This document shows, piece after piece, positions 43,103 through 52,167 of a stretch of 64,000 bases of DNA. The notes under the pieces are model-generated. The model searched no databases. It saw nothing but the letters and a program-made list of their open reading frames with translations, and was not told where the DNA came from. The DNA is from Micromonosporaceae bacterium (GTDB lineage Bacteria; Actinomycetota; Actinomycetes; Mycobacteriales; Micromonosporaceae). Every line of letters starts with the position of its first letter. Position 1 is the stretch's first letter. A program made the position numbers and the translations under genes. Location: positions 1 to 64,000 of the forward strand of contig JAHRHA010000022.1 of the NCBI GenBank assembly GCA_020027875.1, in the 5' to 3' direction.

Positions 43103-43753
43103 ATGTCCGCATCACTCACGCGCACCCGCCTCGGCGCCATCGCTCTCGCCGTCGCTGGTATATGCCTCGTTCTCTATCCGGCTGTACGGCCTTGGACCGA
43201 TGAGTCGACTGTGGATGGTGCCATCGAGGCGATGAGCTCAGGGGCGTGGGTCGCCTCGCACCTATTCGCCATGATTGGCTTTATCCTTACCGCGCTCGGC
43301 CTGCTCGCCCTGCACAGCGCGGTAAGACGCGCACGCGTCGAGCGGCTTTCCGTCATTGCGCTGGTGACGTTCTGGATCGGCGCGGGCTTGACTCTGCCCT
43401 ATTACGGTGCCGAGGACTTTGCCCTGAACGCCATCGCGAAGAAAGCCAAAGAGGGCCAGAGTCTCGACCTGCTCGACCTGGTTGACGCGATCCGATTCCA
43501 CCCCGCCGCGGCCACGACCTTCGCGATCGGCCTGCTGCTGATGGGCGTTGGTGCGGTACTGGTCGCCATCACGATCTGGCGCTCGGGCGTGCTGCCACGC
43601 TATAGCGGCATTCTGTTCGCCCTCGGCTTCGCCCTGTTCATCCCGCAGTTCTACACGCCCGCGGCCGTCCGGATCGGGCACGGAGTGCTGGTCGCCGTGG
43701 GGTCGCTGTGGGTAGCGCTTGTACTGTGGCGGGCGAAGGTGACCGACGCCTAG
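43103..43753 (+). CDS. Hypothetical six-helix membrane protein
   Basis: 216 residues with a good AAGGAG site 8 bases before ATG 43103. About six membrane helices (LGAIALAVAGICLVLYPAV, WVASHLFAMIGFILTALGLLAL, LSVIALVTFWIGAGLTLPYY, AATTFAIGLLLMGVGAVLVAI, GILFALGFALFIPQFYTP, GVLVAVGSLWVALVLW). A conserved-looking loop is LPYYGAEDFALNAIAKKAKEG. Family not recognised; the layout resembles small DUF4386-like membrane proteins, and no function is assigned. The end overlaps the convergent potC gene by 4 bases. Confidence 0.75.
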   Translation: MSASLTRTRLGAIALAVAGICLVLYPAVRPWTDESTVDGAIEAMSSGAWVASHLFAMIGFILTALGLLALHSAVRRARVERLSVIALVTFWIGAGLTLPYYGAEDFALNAIAKKAKEGQSLDLLDLVDAIRFHPAAATTFAIGLLLMGVGAVLVAITIWRSGVLPRYSGILFALGFALFIPQFYTPAAVRIGHGVLVAVGSLWVALVLWRAKVTDA

Positions 43754-44565
43754 AGCCGGCCGCCGGCGGCGGAGTCGGAGGAGATCCGCTGCGCTAGGTA
43801 GATCGGCACGATCGAGGCCACGATGAGCACGGCGGCCACGACGTTGATGACGGGCGCCTGGTTCGGCCGGAACAGGTTGTTGAAGATCCAGATAGGCAGC
43901 GTCTGGACGCCCGGGCCGGCGGTGAACGTGGTGACGATGATTTCGTCGAAGGAGAGCGCGAATGCCAGCAGCCCGCCGGCGAAGAGGGCGGAGCGGATGA
44001 GCGGGAATGTGACGAACCGGAAGGTCTGGAAGGTGTCGGCACCGAGGTCAGCGCTGGCCTCTTCGAGGTTTCCGCCGAGGCGGCGAAGCCGGGCCAACAC
44101 GTTGTTGTAGACCACCACGACGCAGAACGTCGCGTGCCCGACGATGACCCAGAAGAGTCCCTTCTCGAACCCCATCGGCCGGATCGCGGTCTGGTAGGCG
44201 CTGTCGAGCGCGATCCCCGTCACGATGCCGGGAAGGGCGATCGGCAGCACGATGAGCAGCGAGATCGAATCCCGACCAAAGAACCGGAACCGCGCCACCG
44301 CGAACGAGACCATTGTGCCCAGTACGAGCGCGATCGCGGTGGCGCCCAACCCGGCCTTCACGGAGGTCCACAGCGCGTCCCGGGCGCCCTGACTCTCCCA
44401 AGCTCGGGCCCACCACTCAGTCGTCCAGCTCGGTGGCGGCCAGGCGAAGGTGCGATCGGCATTGAACGAGTTGAGCAGCACGATGGCCAGCGGGAGGTAT
44501 ATGAAGACGAGGCCTAGCGCCATCGCGCCGCGCAGCAACCAGCGGGCCGCCGGGGAAAGTGTCAT
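43750..44565 (-). CDS. potC: Polyamine-type ABC transporter permease, PotC-like
   Basis: 271 residues, six membrane helices. The N-terminal LGLVFIYLPLAIVLLNSFNADRTF is the PotC/PotI opening. The cytosolic EAA loop is LEEASADLGADTFQTFRFVTFPLIR, which docks on the ATPase. Fourth and last gene of the order potA-potD-potB-potC. Substrate within the family may be spermidine, putrescine or another small cation; it cannot be fixed from the permease. Confidence 0.92.
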   Translation of the reverse strand: MTLSPAARWLLRGAMALGLVFIYLPLAIVLLNSFNADRTFAWPPPSWTTEWWARAWESQGARDALWTSVKAGLGATAIALVLGTMVSFAVARFRFFGRDSISLLIVLPIALPGIVTGIALDSAYQTAIRPMGFEKGLFWVIVGHATFCVVVVYNNVLARLRRLGGNLEEASADLGADTFQTFRFVTFPLIRSALFAGGLLAFALSFDEIIVTTFTAGPGVQTLPIWIFNNLFRPNQAPVINVVAAVLIVASIVPIYLAQRISSDSAAGGRL

Positions 44566-44575
44566 CGTTCCTCCC

Positions 44576-45493
44576 TCACAGCTCGTCGAGTGCGCCGGAA
44601 CGACGCACCGCCACCAGATAGCCGATCATGATGAACACGGGAATGGTCGCCAGCGCTGCCGCAAAGGGCAGGTTGTTCGCGGCGCCAATGTTCGCGTACA
44701 CGAGGTTGCCGATGAGTTGCGTCTTACCGCCGACGATCTGCACAGTGATGTAATCGCCCAACGACAGCGAGAACGTGAAGATCGAGCCCGCGATGACCGA
44801 CGGCACGATCATCGGCAGGACGATCGAGCTGAATGTCCGCCCGCCCCGACCACCGAGGTCGGCCGATGCCTCCATCAGTGAGTTAGGCAGGCGGTCGAGG
44901 CCGGCGTAGATGGGCAGGATCATGTAGGGGAGCCAGAGGTACGCCAACACCAGGATGGTTGCCGTCAACCCGTACCCCGGGCCGTTCCCCGCGCCGCCCA
45001 AGAGCCAGTCCACCGGGCCGCCGTTGGCGAGCATGACCCTCCAGGAGTAGGCCTTCACCAGATAGCTGGCCCAGAGCGGGGTGAGGATAGCGATCACGAG
45101 CCACGCCCGGACCCGTGGCGAGGCCACCTTCGCCATGAAGAAGGCCATCGGAAGAGCGATCAAGGCATCGATGATCGTGACCGCCACGGCAACGGCGACG
45201 CTGCGCACCGCCACGTTGCGATAGACGGGCTCGGCGAAGATGGTGCGGAAGTTGTCGAGGGTGGGCTCGCGGACGAGTTGACCGGTGAAGCTGTTCACCG
45301 TCCACAGTGATGAGATGAGCAGGACCGCGAGAGAGCCGAGGTACGCCACCACGAGCCACGCCATCGGCGCCGACAGCAGGGCGGTAAGGCGAACCCACCC
45401 GTGGCGGTGAAGCCACGACGCCAGCCGGCGGACCGGCCCGCCAGCGGCGGTTGCGCCGCCGACCGGCCGGTCCACAGTGGAGACGGCTGACAA
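44576..45493 (-). CDS. potB: Polyamine-type ABC transporter permease, PotB-like
   Basis: 305 residues with six helices. After a polar N-terminus it has MAWLVVAYLGSLAVLLISSLWTV, then FMAKVASPRVRAWLVIAILTP and LWASYLVKAYSWRVMLANGG, a hallmark of PotB. The EAA loop is LMEASADLGGRGGRTFSSIVLPMIVP. It lies 10 bases before potC and 3 bases after potD. Confidence 0.92.
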   Translation of the reverse strand: MSAVSTVDRPVGGATAAGGPVRRLASWLHRHGWVRLTALLSAPMAWLVVAYLGSLAVLLISSLWTVNSFTGQLVREPTLDNFRTIFAEPVYRNVAVRSVAVAVAVTIIDALIALPMAFFMAKVASPRVRAWLVIAILTPLWASYLVKAYSWRVMLANGGPVDWLLGGAGNGPGYGLTATILVLAYLWLPYMILPIYAGLDRLPNSLMEASADLGGRGGRTFSSIVLPMIVPSVIAGSIFTFSLSLGDYITVQIVGGKTQLIGNLVYANIGAANNLPFAAALATIPVFIMIGYLVAVRRSGALDEL

Positions 45494-45496
45494 GGC

Positions 45497-46693
45497 TCAG
45501 CCCTTGATCGTGGTCCAGGCCTGGGTCCAGGCCGAGTAGTCCTTGCACTTCACGTCGGTGCGTCCGTCGAGGCATTGCTCGATCGGGGTGGTCCAGTACC
45601 AGACCTTGCTGAAGTACGCCTCGTCCTCGGCGTGGAACGTGGTGCAGTGGTTCTTGTCGGCGGTCTTGGCGCAGGCGAGCTTGTTGGACGGTGCCTCACC
45701 GAACCACTCGGCCACCCCAGCGTTCGCCTCCGGAGAGATGATGTGGTTCATCCACATGTACGCGCAGTTGGGGTGTTTGGCCTTGTCCGAGATCATCCAC
45801 GTGTCGGACCATCCGGTCGAGCCCTCCGAGGGCAGGATCGCCTCGACCGGGGCCTTGTCGGCCTTCGCGAGGTTGGTGATGACCTGCCATGTCGTACCGA
45901 CGACGGTGTCGCCGGACTTGAACGCCTGGATCTCCTTGGTGAAGTCGCTCCAGTACTCACCGATGACCGTGTTCTGCTGCTTAAGCAGGTCGATGGCGGC
46001 CTGGAACTGGGTGTCGTCTAGCGCGTACGGGTTCTTGATGTTCAGTTCCGGCTTGTGCGTCATGAGGTACACCGCCGCGTCCGCGATGTAGATGGGCGAG
46101 TCGTACGCGGTTACCTTGCCCTTGTGCGGCGAGTTCGCGTCGAACACCACGCTCCACGAGGTGGGTGCCGGGGTGACCACGTCCGTGCGGTACATGAGTA
46201 GGTTGGCGCCCCGACCGTGCGGAACACCGTATGGAACACCATCAATCGCGTTCCACGCCTTATTCTTCAGGCCGTCGAACACATCCTTGTAGTTCGGGAT
46301 CAAGTCAGTGTTGACCGGTGCGACGTCACCGCCGTAGATAAGGCGCAGCGAGGCGTCGCCGGACGCCGAAACCGCGTCGTACTCGCCGGTCTTCATCAGC
46401 GTCACCATCTCGTCCGAGGTGTTGCCGATCTTGACGTTGACCTGACAACCGGTCGCCTGCTCGAAGCCGGTCACCCAGTCGACCTTCGGGTCATTCGAGC
46501 CGTCCTCGACGTAGCCGCCCCAGGCGACGAGGTTGACCTGCCCCTCGCCCGTACCGAGTGCGGCGAGTTTCGTACGTTCCGGCGGCTTGAGGCCGCCTCC
46601 CGGAGCCGGCGTCCCCCCGCCGTCGCCTCCGCAGCCGGCCAACGCCAGCAGCCCCGCCGCAGCGATCGCGGTCAGGATTCTTACTTTCTTCAT
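45497..46693 (-). CDS. potD: Polyamine-type substrate-binding lipoprotein, PotD-like
   Basis: 398 residues. Signal peptide with lipobox LALAGC, lipidated at C21, then a Gly/Pro spacer. The binding fold opens NLVAWGGYVEDGSN and continues with FEQATGCQVNVKIGNTSDEMV, YDAVSASGDASLRLIYGGDV and VPYGVPHGRGANLLMYRTD. The PotD/PotF group is clear. The polyamine-binding acids cannot be placed with certainty by eye. A short EEY-type insertion is absent, so length is normal. It lies 1 base after potA, so translation is tightly linked. Confidence 0.92.
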   Translation of the reverse strand: MKKVRILTAIAAAGLLALAGCGGDGGGTPAPGGGLKPPERTKLAALGTGEGQVNLVAWGGYVEDGSNDPKVDWVTGFEQATGCQVNVKIGNTSDEMVTLMKTGEYDAVSASGDASLRLIYGGDVAPVNTDLIPNYKDVFDGLKNKAWNAIDGVPYGVPHGRGANLLMYRTDVVTPAPTSWSVVFDANSPHKGKVTAYDSPIYIADAAVYLMTHKPELNIKNPYALDDTQFQAAIDLLKQQNTVIGEYWSDFTKEIQAFKSGDTVVGTTWQVITNLAKADKAPVEAILPSEGSTGWSDTWMISDKAKHPNCAYMWMNHIISPEANAGVAEWFGEAPSNKLACAKTADKNHCTTFHAEDEAYFSKVWYWTTPIEQCLDGRTDVKCKDYSAWTQAWTTIKG

Positions 46694-46694
46694 G

Positions 46695-47750
46695 TCACTC
46701 TCCTTTGAGTGGATCTTCAGAGACTGGGACGGCCACGACGTGCTCGGCGTGCCAGGTCAGACGAACCGGGCGTTCGCGCATAGCCGCGACGTCGGCTGAG
46801 GATGTCTGCTGGTTCTGTTGTACGGCGACGAGGCGCCCACCGGCGTCGAGGTCGACGACGAAGCGCGTGGCCGGTCCGGCATAGATCACCTCCGCAACGC
46901 GACCCGCCGCCGAGATCTCGTCGATCGACGGTGCGGCGCCATTGAGGCGGATCTTCTCCGGGCGGATGGAGAAGACGCCGGCGCGACCCAGGACCTTCTC
47001 CGCCGTCGTGCCGGTGAGCAGATTGGACGTACCGACAAAGCCGGCCACGAATGCGGAGGCCGGTCGCTCGTAGACCTCGGCCGGCGTACCGATCTGTTCT
47101 ATCCGGCCCTGGTTGAAGACGGCGATCCGGTCGCTCATCGTCAGCGCCTCTTCTTGATCGTGGGTGACGAAGACGAACGTGATGCCGACCTCGCGCTGGA
47201 TCGCTTTGAGCTCAACCTGCATCTCCTCGCGGAGCTTGAGATCGAGCGCGCCGAGCGGCTCGTCGAGCAGCAGCACCTTCGGTCTGTTGACCAGCGCGCG
47301 GGCCAATGCCACCCGCTGCCGCTGACCGCCGGACAAGGCCGTGGGCTTGCGGTCGCCGTATCCCTCGAGTCTCACGGTGGCCAGCGCCTCGGCGGCCCGC
47401 TGCCTCCGTTCGGCCTTGCCCACCTTGCGCACCATCAGCCCGTACTCGACGTTGGCCTGCACGTTCATGTGCGGGAAGAGTGCGTAGTCCTGGAAGACTG
47501 TGTTGACGTTGCGCTCGAACGGCGCCAGCCGAGTGACATCCCGGTCGCTGAGGGTCACCGTGCCGGCGGTTGGCAACTCGAAGCCGGCGATCATTCGCAG
47601 GACCGTGGTCTTTCCGGATCCCGAGGGGCCGAGCATGGAGAAGAACTCGCCGTCGGCGATGTCAAGGTCGATACCGGCGACCGCCTCGACGGTGCCGAAT
47701 GTCTTTCGCAAACCGGACAGCCGAATCGCGGGCCCAGCCTCAGTCGACAC
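46695..47750 (-). CDS. potA: ABC transporter ATPase, PotA-like
   Basis: 351 residues from GTG 47750. Walker [10 protein letters not shown] near residue 40, signature [15 protein letters not shown], Walker [15 protein letters not shown], switch histidine in [11 protein letters not shown]. The C-terminal ~110 residues are a TOBE/OB regulatory domain ([13 protein letters not shown]). First gene of the transporter operon. Three evenly spaced repeats lie just upstream. Confidence 0.95.
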   Translation of the reverse strand: MSTEAGPAIRLSGLRKTFGTVEAVAGIDLDIADGEFFSMLGPSGSGKTTVLRMIAGFELPTAGTVTLSDRDVTRLAPFERNVNTVFQDYALFPHMNVQANVEYGLMVRKVGKAERRQRAAEALATVRLEGYGDRKPTALSGGQRQRVALARALVNRPKVLLLDEPLGALDLKLREEMQVELKAIQREVGITFVFVTHDQEEALTMSDRIAVFNQGRIEQIGTPAEVYERPASAFVAGFVGTSNLLTGTTAEKVLGRAGVFSIRPEKIRLNGAAPSIDEISAAGRVAEVIYAGPATRFVVDLDAGGRLVAVQQNQQTSSADVAAMRERPVRLTWHAEHVVAVPVSEDPLKGE

Positions 47751-47764
47751 TTCGCTCGCTCTCT

Positions 47765-47845
47765 CAACGGATTATTGATCCCGCTGCCCCTTGGGCAACG
47801 GATCCCTGACTCGCAGGATAGTCCGACAACGGATCCCGTAGTCAA
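47765..47845 (-). promoter_or_regulatory. potA promoter region with three 31-bp-spaced repeats
   Basis: CAACGGAT starts at 47765, 47796 and 47827, exactly 31 bp apart, i.e. about three helical turns. On the operon strand a TTGACT (47845-47840) and TATCCT (47820-47815) lie 19 bases apart, and one repeat falls between them. The layout suggests a regulator binding three times on one DNA face. Promoter and binding are inferred. Confidence 0.55.
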
Positions 47846-47948
47846 GCACCGATGCCAGATCGTGCCCTCAGCTTGAGTCTGGAATGTGGCTGGTTTCGGG
47901 GCAACCATCTGGGCAACGACCCGGTGTAATACGGGCGAGGAGGTTGCG

Positions 47949-48551
47949 ATGCCCGACCCTGAGATGACCCCCGCGGCCGGGTTCGAGCGCGTGGTCTGCG
48001 TCGTTGTCATCCTTCTCGCTGGTCTGGCGCTGTCGTCATGTGACGAGAGAACGGATCCAGCGGCGAACACATTAACGGCCACGTCGCCGGCGGCGACCCC
48101 GCTGGGGGCGCCGACCTGCGCGGTCGCGATGCCCGGGTACCCGATGATGGTGCCGCGAAAGGCCATGAGTCCCAGCGGCGAGTGGACGTACCTGCAGAGC
48201 GGCGACCCCATCGTCGCCGTCGTGCCGGTCGCCGGGCGGGTGTGCCGCTACCGGAATGGCGCGGTCGACCGCTCGCGGTTGCTGTCATCGGACCAACTCT
48301 CCGTACTACCGGGCCAGCTCAACTCCTTGGCGCTGGGCCGGCCCGGAAGTTGCCCGAACGTGCCGGTGGGTCTGGCCGACGACATCCTCCTTCTGGCCAG
48401 ACCAAACAGAACCATTGACCTGATCTTCGTGGCGCACGGCCGATGCAACGGCGTCGTCACCGAGGGCCAGATTCGGGAGAACTCCGAGCCGCTGCTCGAC
48501 TGGCTCGACGCCATACTCAACGACGATGGGCTGGTGCCGGTGATCCACTGA
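47949..48551 (+). CDS. Putative lipoprotein, paralogue A
   Basis: 200 residues from ATG 47949, with a GCGAGGAGG site. The signal segment VVCVVVILLAGLALSSC has a lipobox with the cysteine at about residue 31. The mature part, family not recognised, contains RVCRYRNGAVDRSRLLSSDQ, LPGQLNSL and ends VTEGQIRENSEPLLDWLDAI. It shares order, CRYR, LPGxLN and LLxWLD blocks with the next gene, so the two are tandem duplicates. A CCGGTGTAAT box lies just before both genes. Confidence 0.7.
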   Translation: MPDPEMTPAAGFERVVCVVVILLAGLALSSCDERTDPAANTLTATSPAATPLGAPTCAVAMPGYPMMVPRKAMSPSGEWTYLQSGDPIVAVVPVAGRVCRYRNGAVDRSRLLSSDQLSVLPGQLNSLALGRPGSCPNVPVGLADDILLLARPNRTIDLIFVAHGRCNGVVTEGQIRENSEPLLDWLDAILNDDGLVPVIH

Positions 48552-48668
48552 GGCTCGGCTCGACCCGCTGGCCCGGCATGATCCGGTGACGATGGGACTA
48601 CCGTTCGTAGCACGGCTCCGGTGTAATGAAGCCCGGCCCGCAGCGGTCGTGCCAGAGGGGAGCCGGCA

Positions 48669-49280
48669 GTGGATGGTTCAGCCGACCCGCACGTCGCTCG
48701 GACTCCGGTCGTTCGCACGCTGGTCGCTCGGGCCGCGGTCGTCCGGACCCTTGTCGTCGGTCTGCTGGCTCTCGTCGTTGTGACGGCGCAGGGGTGTGCG
48801 AGCGCTTCGGGTCCGGCGACTGTGGCGGCGTCGCAGCCGCTGTGTGACAAGAAGGTACCCACGTTTCCGGTTCGACCTCGACGTACCGAGGGCCCCAACG
48901 GCAAGCAGATCTACGTGCAGGACATCACACCGATAGTTTCGGGTACCCCCCCATCGGGGTACTTGTGCCGCTACCGCGACAGCGATCTCGCCATGTCGGC
49001 CAGGTTGACATCGCAGGAGCTCCTGACGTTGCCTGGGCTGCTGAACAAACTGCCGCCGGGCGTACCAACGGCGTGCGCCGGAACTGAGTCGAGCCTCGCC
49101 GTGGATCTTCTTGGTCTCGTGGCGGACGACGGATCCCTGCGGCGGGTCTTCGTCGGCCACGACAGCTGTATCGGCGTCAACACGGACGGTCAGGTCCGAT
49201 CAAGCTCCGGCGAACTGCTCAAATGGCTCGACCGCGTGCTGAGCGACGAAGGCCGGGTGCCGTTGCCTTCGTTCACGTAG
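48669..49280 (+). CDS. Putative lipoprotein, paralogue B
   Basis: 203 residues from GTG 48669. The N-region holds a degenerate repeat, VVRTLVARAAVVRTLVV, before the hydrophobic core LLALVVVTAQGC with lipobox cysteine near residue 43. The mature part matches paralogue A: LCRYRDSDLAMSARLTSQEL, LPGLLNKLPPG, NTDGQVRSSSGELLKWLDRV. Four cysteines at similar places suggest two disulfides. Function unknown; surface location inferred. The repeated, Arg-containing leader recalls the lipoprotein at 16731-17333. Confidence 0.7.
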   Translation: MDGSADPHVARTPVVRTLVARAAVVRTLVVGLLALVVVTAQGCASASGPATVAASQPLCDKKVPTFPVRPRRTEGPNGKQIYVQDITPIVSGTPPSGYLCRYRDSDLAMSARLTSQELLTLPGLLNKLPPGVPTACAGTESSLAVDLLGLVADDGSLRRVFVGHDSCIGVNTDGQVRSSSGELLKWLDRVLSDEGRVPLPSFT

Positions 49281-49313
49281 GCGCGCTGGGAGGCTGCGAC
49301 TAGTCTCGCCCCC

Positions 49314-50456
49314 ATGGAGCAGCACCTGTACGAGCCCGTCCACGCCGAGTTCCGGGCCCTCTGCCGTGAGTTTCTGGCTCGCGAGGCGGTCCCGCACCAC
49401 ACGGAGTGGGAGAAGGCTGGGCTGGTCGATCGTGAGATCTGGCGCAAGGCCGGGAAGACCGGGCTGTTGGGGTTGGACGTCGACGAGGAGTACGGCGGCG
49501 GGGGGCAGCGCGACTTCCGGTTCAACGCGGTGCTGGTGGAGGAGATCATCCGCGCCGGCTGCTCCGGGCTGGGCTTCGGTCTGCATAACGACGTCGTCGC
49601 GCCCTATCTCACCGAGCTCACATCCGAGGATCAGCGCAAGCGGTGGTTGCCGGCATTCTGCTCCGGCGACATGATCACGGCGATCGCCATGAGTGAGCCC
49701 GGCACGGGGTCGGACCTGGCCGGCATACGAACCATGGCCGTACGAGACGGCGACGTGTATGTCCTTAATGGGCAGAAGACGTTCATCACCAATGGCGAGC
49801 ACGCCGACCTGGTGATCGTGGTGGTCAAGACCGCCGCCGACCAGGGTGCGCACGGGGTCAGCCTGATCGCGGTCGAGCGCGGCATGCCCGGGTTCATCCG
49901 CGGCCGCCGGCTGGAGAAGATAGGCCTCAAGGCCAACGACACGGCGGAGCTCTTCTTCGACGACTGTCGCGTCCCAGCCGACAACCTCATTGGTACCGAG
50001 AACCACGGTTTCTACCACTTGATGGGTAACCTTCCGCGGGAGCGGCTAGGCATCGCCGTCGCGGCGGTCGCGGCGGCTGAGGCCATCCTGGAGCTGACGC
50101 TGGAGTACGCCCGCACTCGCGAGGCGTTCGGCCGTCCGATCGGACAGTTCCAGCACAACCGGTTCCTCCTCGCGGAGCTGGACACCGAGGTCACGATCGC
50201 CCGTACCTTCCTCAATCACTGCATCAACGAGTTCAACGCCGGCAGGCTGAGCATCACGGACGCGGCGAAGGCGAAGTGGTGGACAACCGAGCTGCAGAAC
50301 AAGGTGGCCGACCGGTGTCTGCAGCTGCACGGCGGGTACGGCTACATGCTCGAGTACCCGGTGGCGAAGGCGTGGCTGAACAGCCGCGTCCAAACGATCT
50401 ACGGCGGTACGACCGAGATCATGAAGGAGATCATCGGCCGCGGCCTCGGGCTGTGA
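49314..50456 (+). CDS. Acyl-CoA dehydrogenase
   Basis: 380 residues, complete. FAD flavoprotein of fatty-acid or branched-chain beta-oxidation. Blocks seen: GLLGLDVDEEYGGGG, ITAIAMSEPGTGSDLAGI, the flavin-binding LNGQKTFITNGEHADLVIVV, RREAFGRPIGQFQ-type segment (TREAFGRPIGQFQ), LHGGYGYMLEYPV and IYGGTTEIMKEIIGR. The residue before GT(T)E is Gly, not the Glu used by medium-chain enzymes, so the catalytic base is expected elsewhere, as in isovaleryl- and long-chain types. Substrate length cannot be fixed. It has no ETF gene nearby. Confidence 0.95.
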   Translation: MEQHLYEPVHAEFRALCREFLAREAVPHHTEWEKAGLVDREIWRKAGKTGLLGLDVDEEYGGGGQRDFRFNAVLVEEIIRAGCSGLGFGLHNDVVAPYLTELTSEDQRKRWLPAFCSGDMITAIAMSEPGTGSDLAGIRTMAVRDGDVYVLNGQKTFITNGEHADLVIVVVKTAADQGAHGVSLIAVERGMPGFIRGRRLEKIGLKANDTAELFFDDCRVPADNLIGTENHGFYHLMGNLPRERLGIAVAAVAAAEAILELTLEYARTREAFGRPIGQFQHNRFLLAELDTEVTIARTFLNHCINEFNAGRLSITDAAKAKWWTTELQNKVADRCLQLHGGYGYMLEYPVAKAWLNSRVQTIYGGTTEIMKEIIGRGLGL

Positions 50457-50502
50457 TCCCATGTACGCCACGTGTCACGCCGCCGGTCCCGAACCGTTTG
50501 GT

Positions 50503-50531
50503 GCGGGCCTGCAAACCGCGGGCCTGCAAAC
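50503..50531. repeat. 14-bp direct repeat upstream of the MFS gene
   Basis: GCGGGCCTGCAAAC occurs at 50503-50516 and 50518-50531, a 15-bp period, about 30-60 bases before the MFS start. It may be an operator or a chance duplication. Confidence 0.5.
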
Positions 50532-50562
50532 GCAGTGCAACCCAGATTGCGACGATGGGTCT

Positions 50563-51876
50563 ATGAGCAGCACCGTGATCGTTGCGCCGTCTACCGTTGA
50601 TGTTCGCGCCGTTCAGCGCCGAACCCTCGGTGTGCTGGTCCTCAGTCAGGTGGTCGGCGGCGTCGGCGTGGCGATCGGAATCGCGGTCGGCGCCCTCCTC
50701 GCCGCCGCCATGGGGGGCACGGAGGTATCGGGCCTGGCGCAGAGCTCGCTGGTGGTGGGCGCGGCCATCCTGGCCTTGCCGGTCACGAGGTTGATGCGGG
50801 CGCGGGGGCGGCGACCGGGGCTGGCGTTGGCCTATGTGATCGGCGCGGCGGGAGCCGCCCTCGTGGTGGTCGCGGCCGCGCGCGACTCCATCCCCCTGCT
50901 CTTCGCGGGCCTCTTCCTGTTCGGCGGCGGGAATGCGGCCAACTACCAGGCCCGGTACGCCGCGGTGGACCTCGCCCAGCCCTCCCGGCGCGGCCGGCAG
51001 CTCTCGTTGGTTGTCTGGGCCACCACGCTCGGCGCCGTCGCCGGACCGAACCTGGCCCCGCTGGCGGACTCGACGGTGCACCAGTTCGGTGCGGCCAAGT
51101 ACTCGGGGCCGTTCGTGTTCAGCGCCCTTGCGTTCCTCGTCGCCGGCGTCGCGGTCATCCTGTGGTTACGGCCGGACCCGCTGCTGACCGCTCGTGCGCT
51201 GGCCGCCGCTGAATCGTCTGATGCGGCATCTGATGCCGCGTCGCTGGCCGGCCGGCAAGCTGCGGCGCGTGGGTCCGGCATTCGCGCGGCGGTACGCGAG
51301 GTGGCCGCATCGCCGGGCGCACGACTGGGCATCGCGGCGGTGGCGATGGGGCACCTGGTGATGGTCGGGGTAATGGCGATGACGCCCGTGCATATCGGCG
51401 AAGGGGGGCACCCCGACACACTTCGCGTGGTGGGGATCGTGCTGAGCGTGCACATCGCCGGCATGTACGCACTCTCGCCGGTGACCGGGTGGCTCACCGA
51501 CCGGGTCGGGCGCCGCCCGGTGATCCTGGGTGGGATCGCCCTGCTGCTCGCGGCGTGCGCCGTGGCGGGCACGGCGGGGCACGACACCGTTCGGCTATCG
51601 GAGGGTCTGGTGCTGCTGGGCATGGGTTGGTCAGCCACGATGGTGGCCGGCTCGACGCTGCTGTCGGAATCGGTGGGGGTAGCCAACCGGCCGTCGGTCC
51701 AGGGCCTGTCGGACCTCGTCATGGGTGTGGCGGCGGCGTCGGCGGGTGCGCTGAGCGGCGTGGTCGTGGCATGGTCGTCGTACGCGACGTTGACCATGCT
51801 CGCGGCGGTAGCGACGGTGCCGTTGATCGCGTTGGCCCTGCGGCCCACCCGGGTCGCGGCCGTGAAGGGGAGCTAG
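50563..51876 (+). CDS. Major facilitator superfamily transporter
   Basis: 437 residues from ATG 50563; the frame is open to 50461 but that stretch is unlike a transporter and holds the direct repeat. Twelve helices expected. The loop 2-3 motif is present in degenerate form (LMRARGRRPGL) and the equivalent loop 8-9 is intact (GWLTDRVGRRPVILGG). A ~50-residue cytosolic loop with SSDAASDAASLAGRQ divides the halves. It probably exports a drug or metabolite; substrate unknown. The stop abuts the DUF3046 gene at 51877. Confidence 0.9.
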   Translation: MSSTVIVAPSTVDVRAVQRRTLGVLVLSQVVGGVGVAIGIAVGALLAAAMGGTEVSGLAQSSLVVGAAILALPVTRLMRARGRRPGLALAYVIGAAGAALVVVAAARDSIPLLFAGLFLFGGGNAANYQARYAAVDLAQPSRRGRQLSLVVWATTLGAVAGPNLAPLADSTVHQFGAAKYSGPFVFSALAFLVAGVAVILWLRPDPLLTARALAAAESSDAASDAASLAGRQAAARGSGIRAAVREVAASPGARLGIAAVAMGHLVMVGVMAMTPVHIGEGGHPDTLRVVGIVLSVHIAGMYALSPVTGWLTDRVGRRPVILGGIALLLAACAVAGTAGHDTVRLSEGLVLLGMGWSATMVAGSTLLSESVGVANRPSVQGLSDLVMGVAAASAGALSGVVVAWSSYATLTMLAAVATVPLIALALRPTRVAAVKGS

Positions 51877-52077
51877 GTGCGGCTGACCGACTTGTGGCGG
51901 CGGCTCAACGAGACGTTTGGGCCCGGGTACGCGGAGAGCGTGGCCCATGACCAGGTGCTCACCCAGTTGGGCGGCAGGACGATCATCCAAGCGCTGACGG
52001 CGGGCGAAGAGGTGGTCTCCGTGTGGCGGGCGGTAGTGGCGGCGTACCCGGACCGGGTGCCGGCGCGCCTTCGCTGA
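51877..52077 (+). CDS. DUF3046 protein
   Basis: 66 residues from GTG 51877. The whole length is the DUF3046 family: MRLTDLWRRLNETFGPGYAE, SVAHDQVLTQLGGRTIIQAL, EVVSVWRAVVAAYP. It is a small helical protein of unknown function almost always placed just upstream of recA in actinobacteria, as here. Confidence 0.95.
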   Translation: MRLTDLWRRLNETFGPGYAESVAHDQVLTQLGGRTIIQALTAGEEVVSVWRAVVAAYPDRVPARLR

Positions 52078-52131
52078 CCTTGTTGCCTCGCTGACCTGCG
52101 GAAACGCCGCTGCGGCGTGTTGGTAGTTGCA

Positions 52132-52147
52132 TCGAACAGCTGTACAC
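52132..52147 (+). promoter_or_regulatory. Degenerate LexA (SOS) box upstream of recA
   Basis: TCGAAC-AGCT-GTACAC fits the actinobacterial consensus TCGAAC-N4-GTTCGA in the left half and partly in the right. It lies about 160-170 bases before the recA ATG. It may be weakly bound; the second promoter below could supply the main damage response. Confidence 0.5.
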
Positions 52148-52167
52148 CTATGGTGTGTGGTGCGCGG

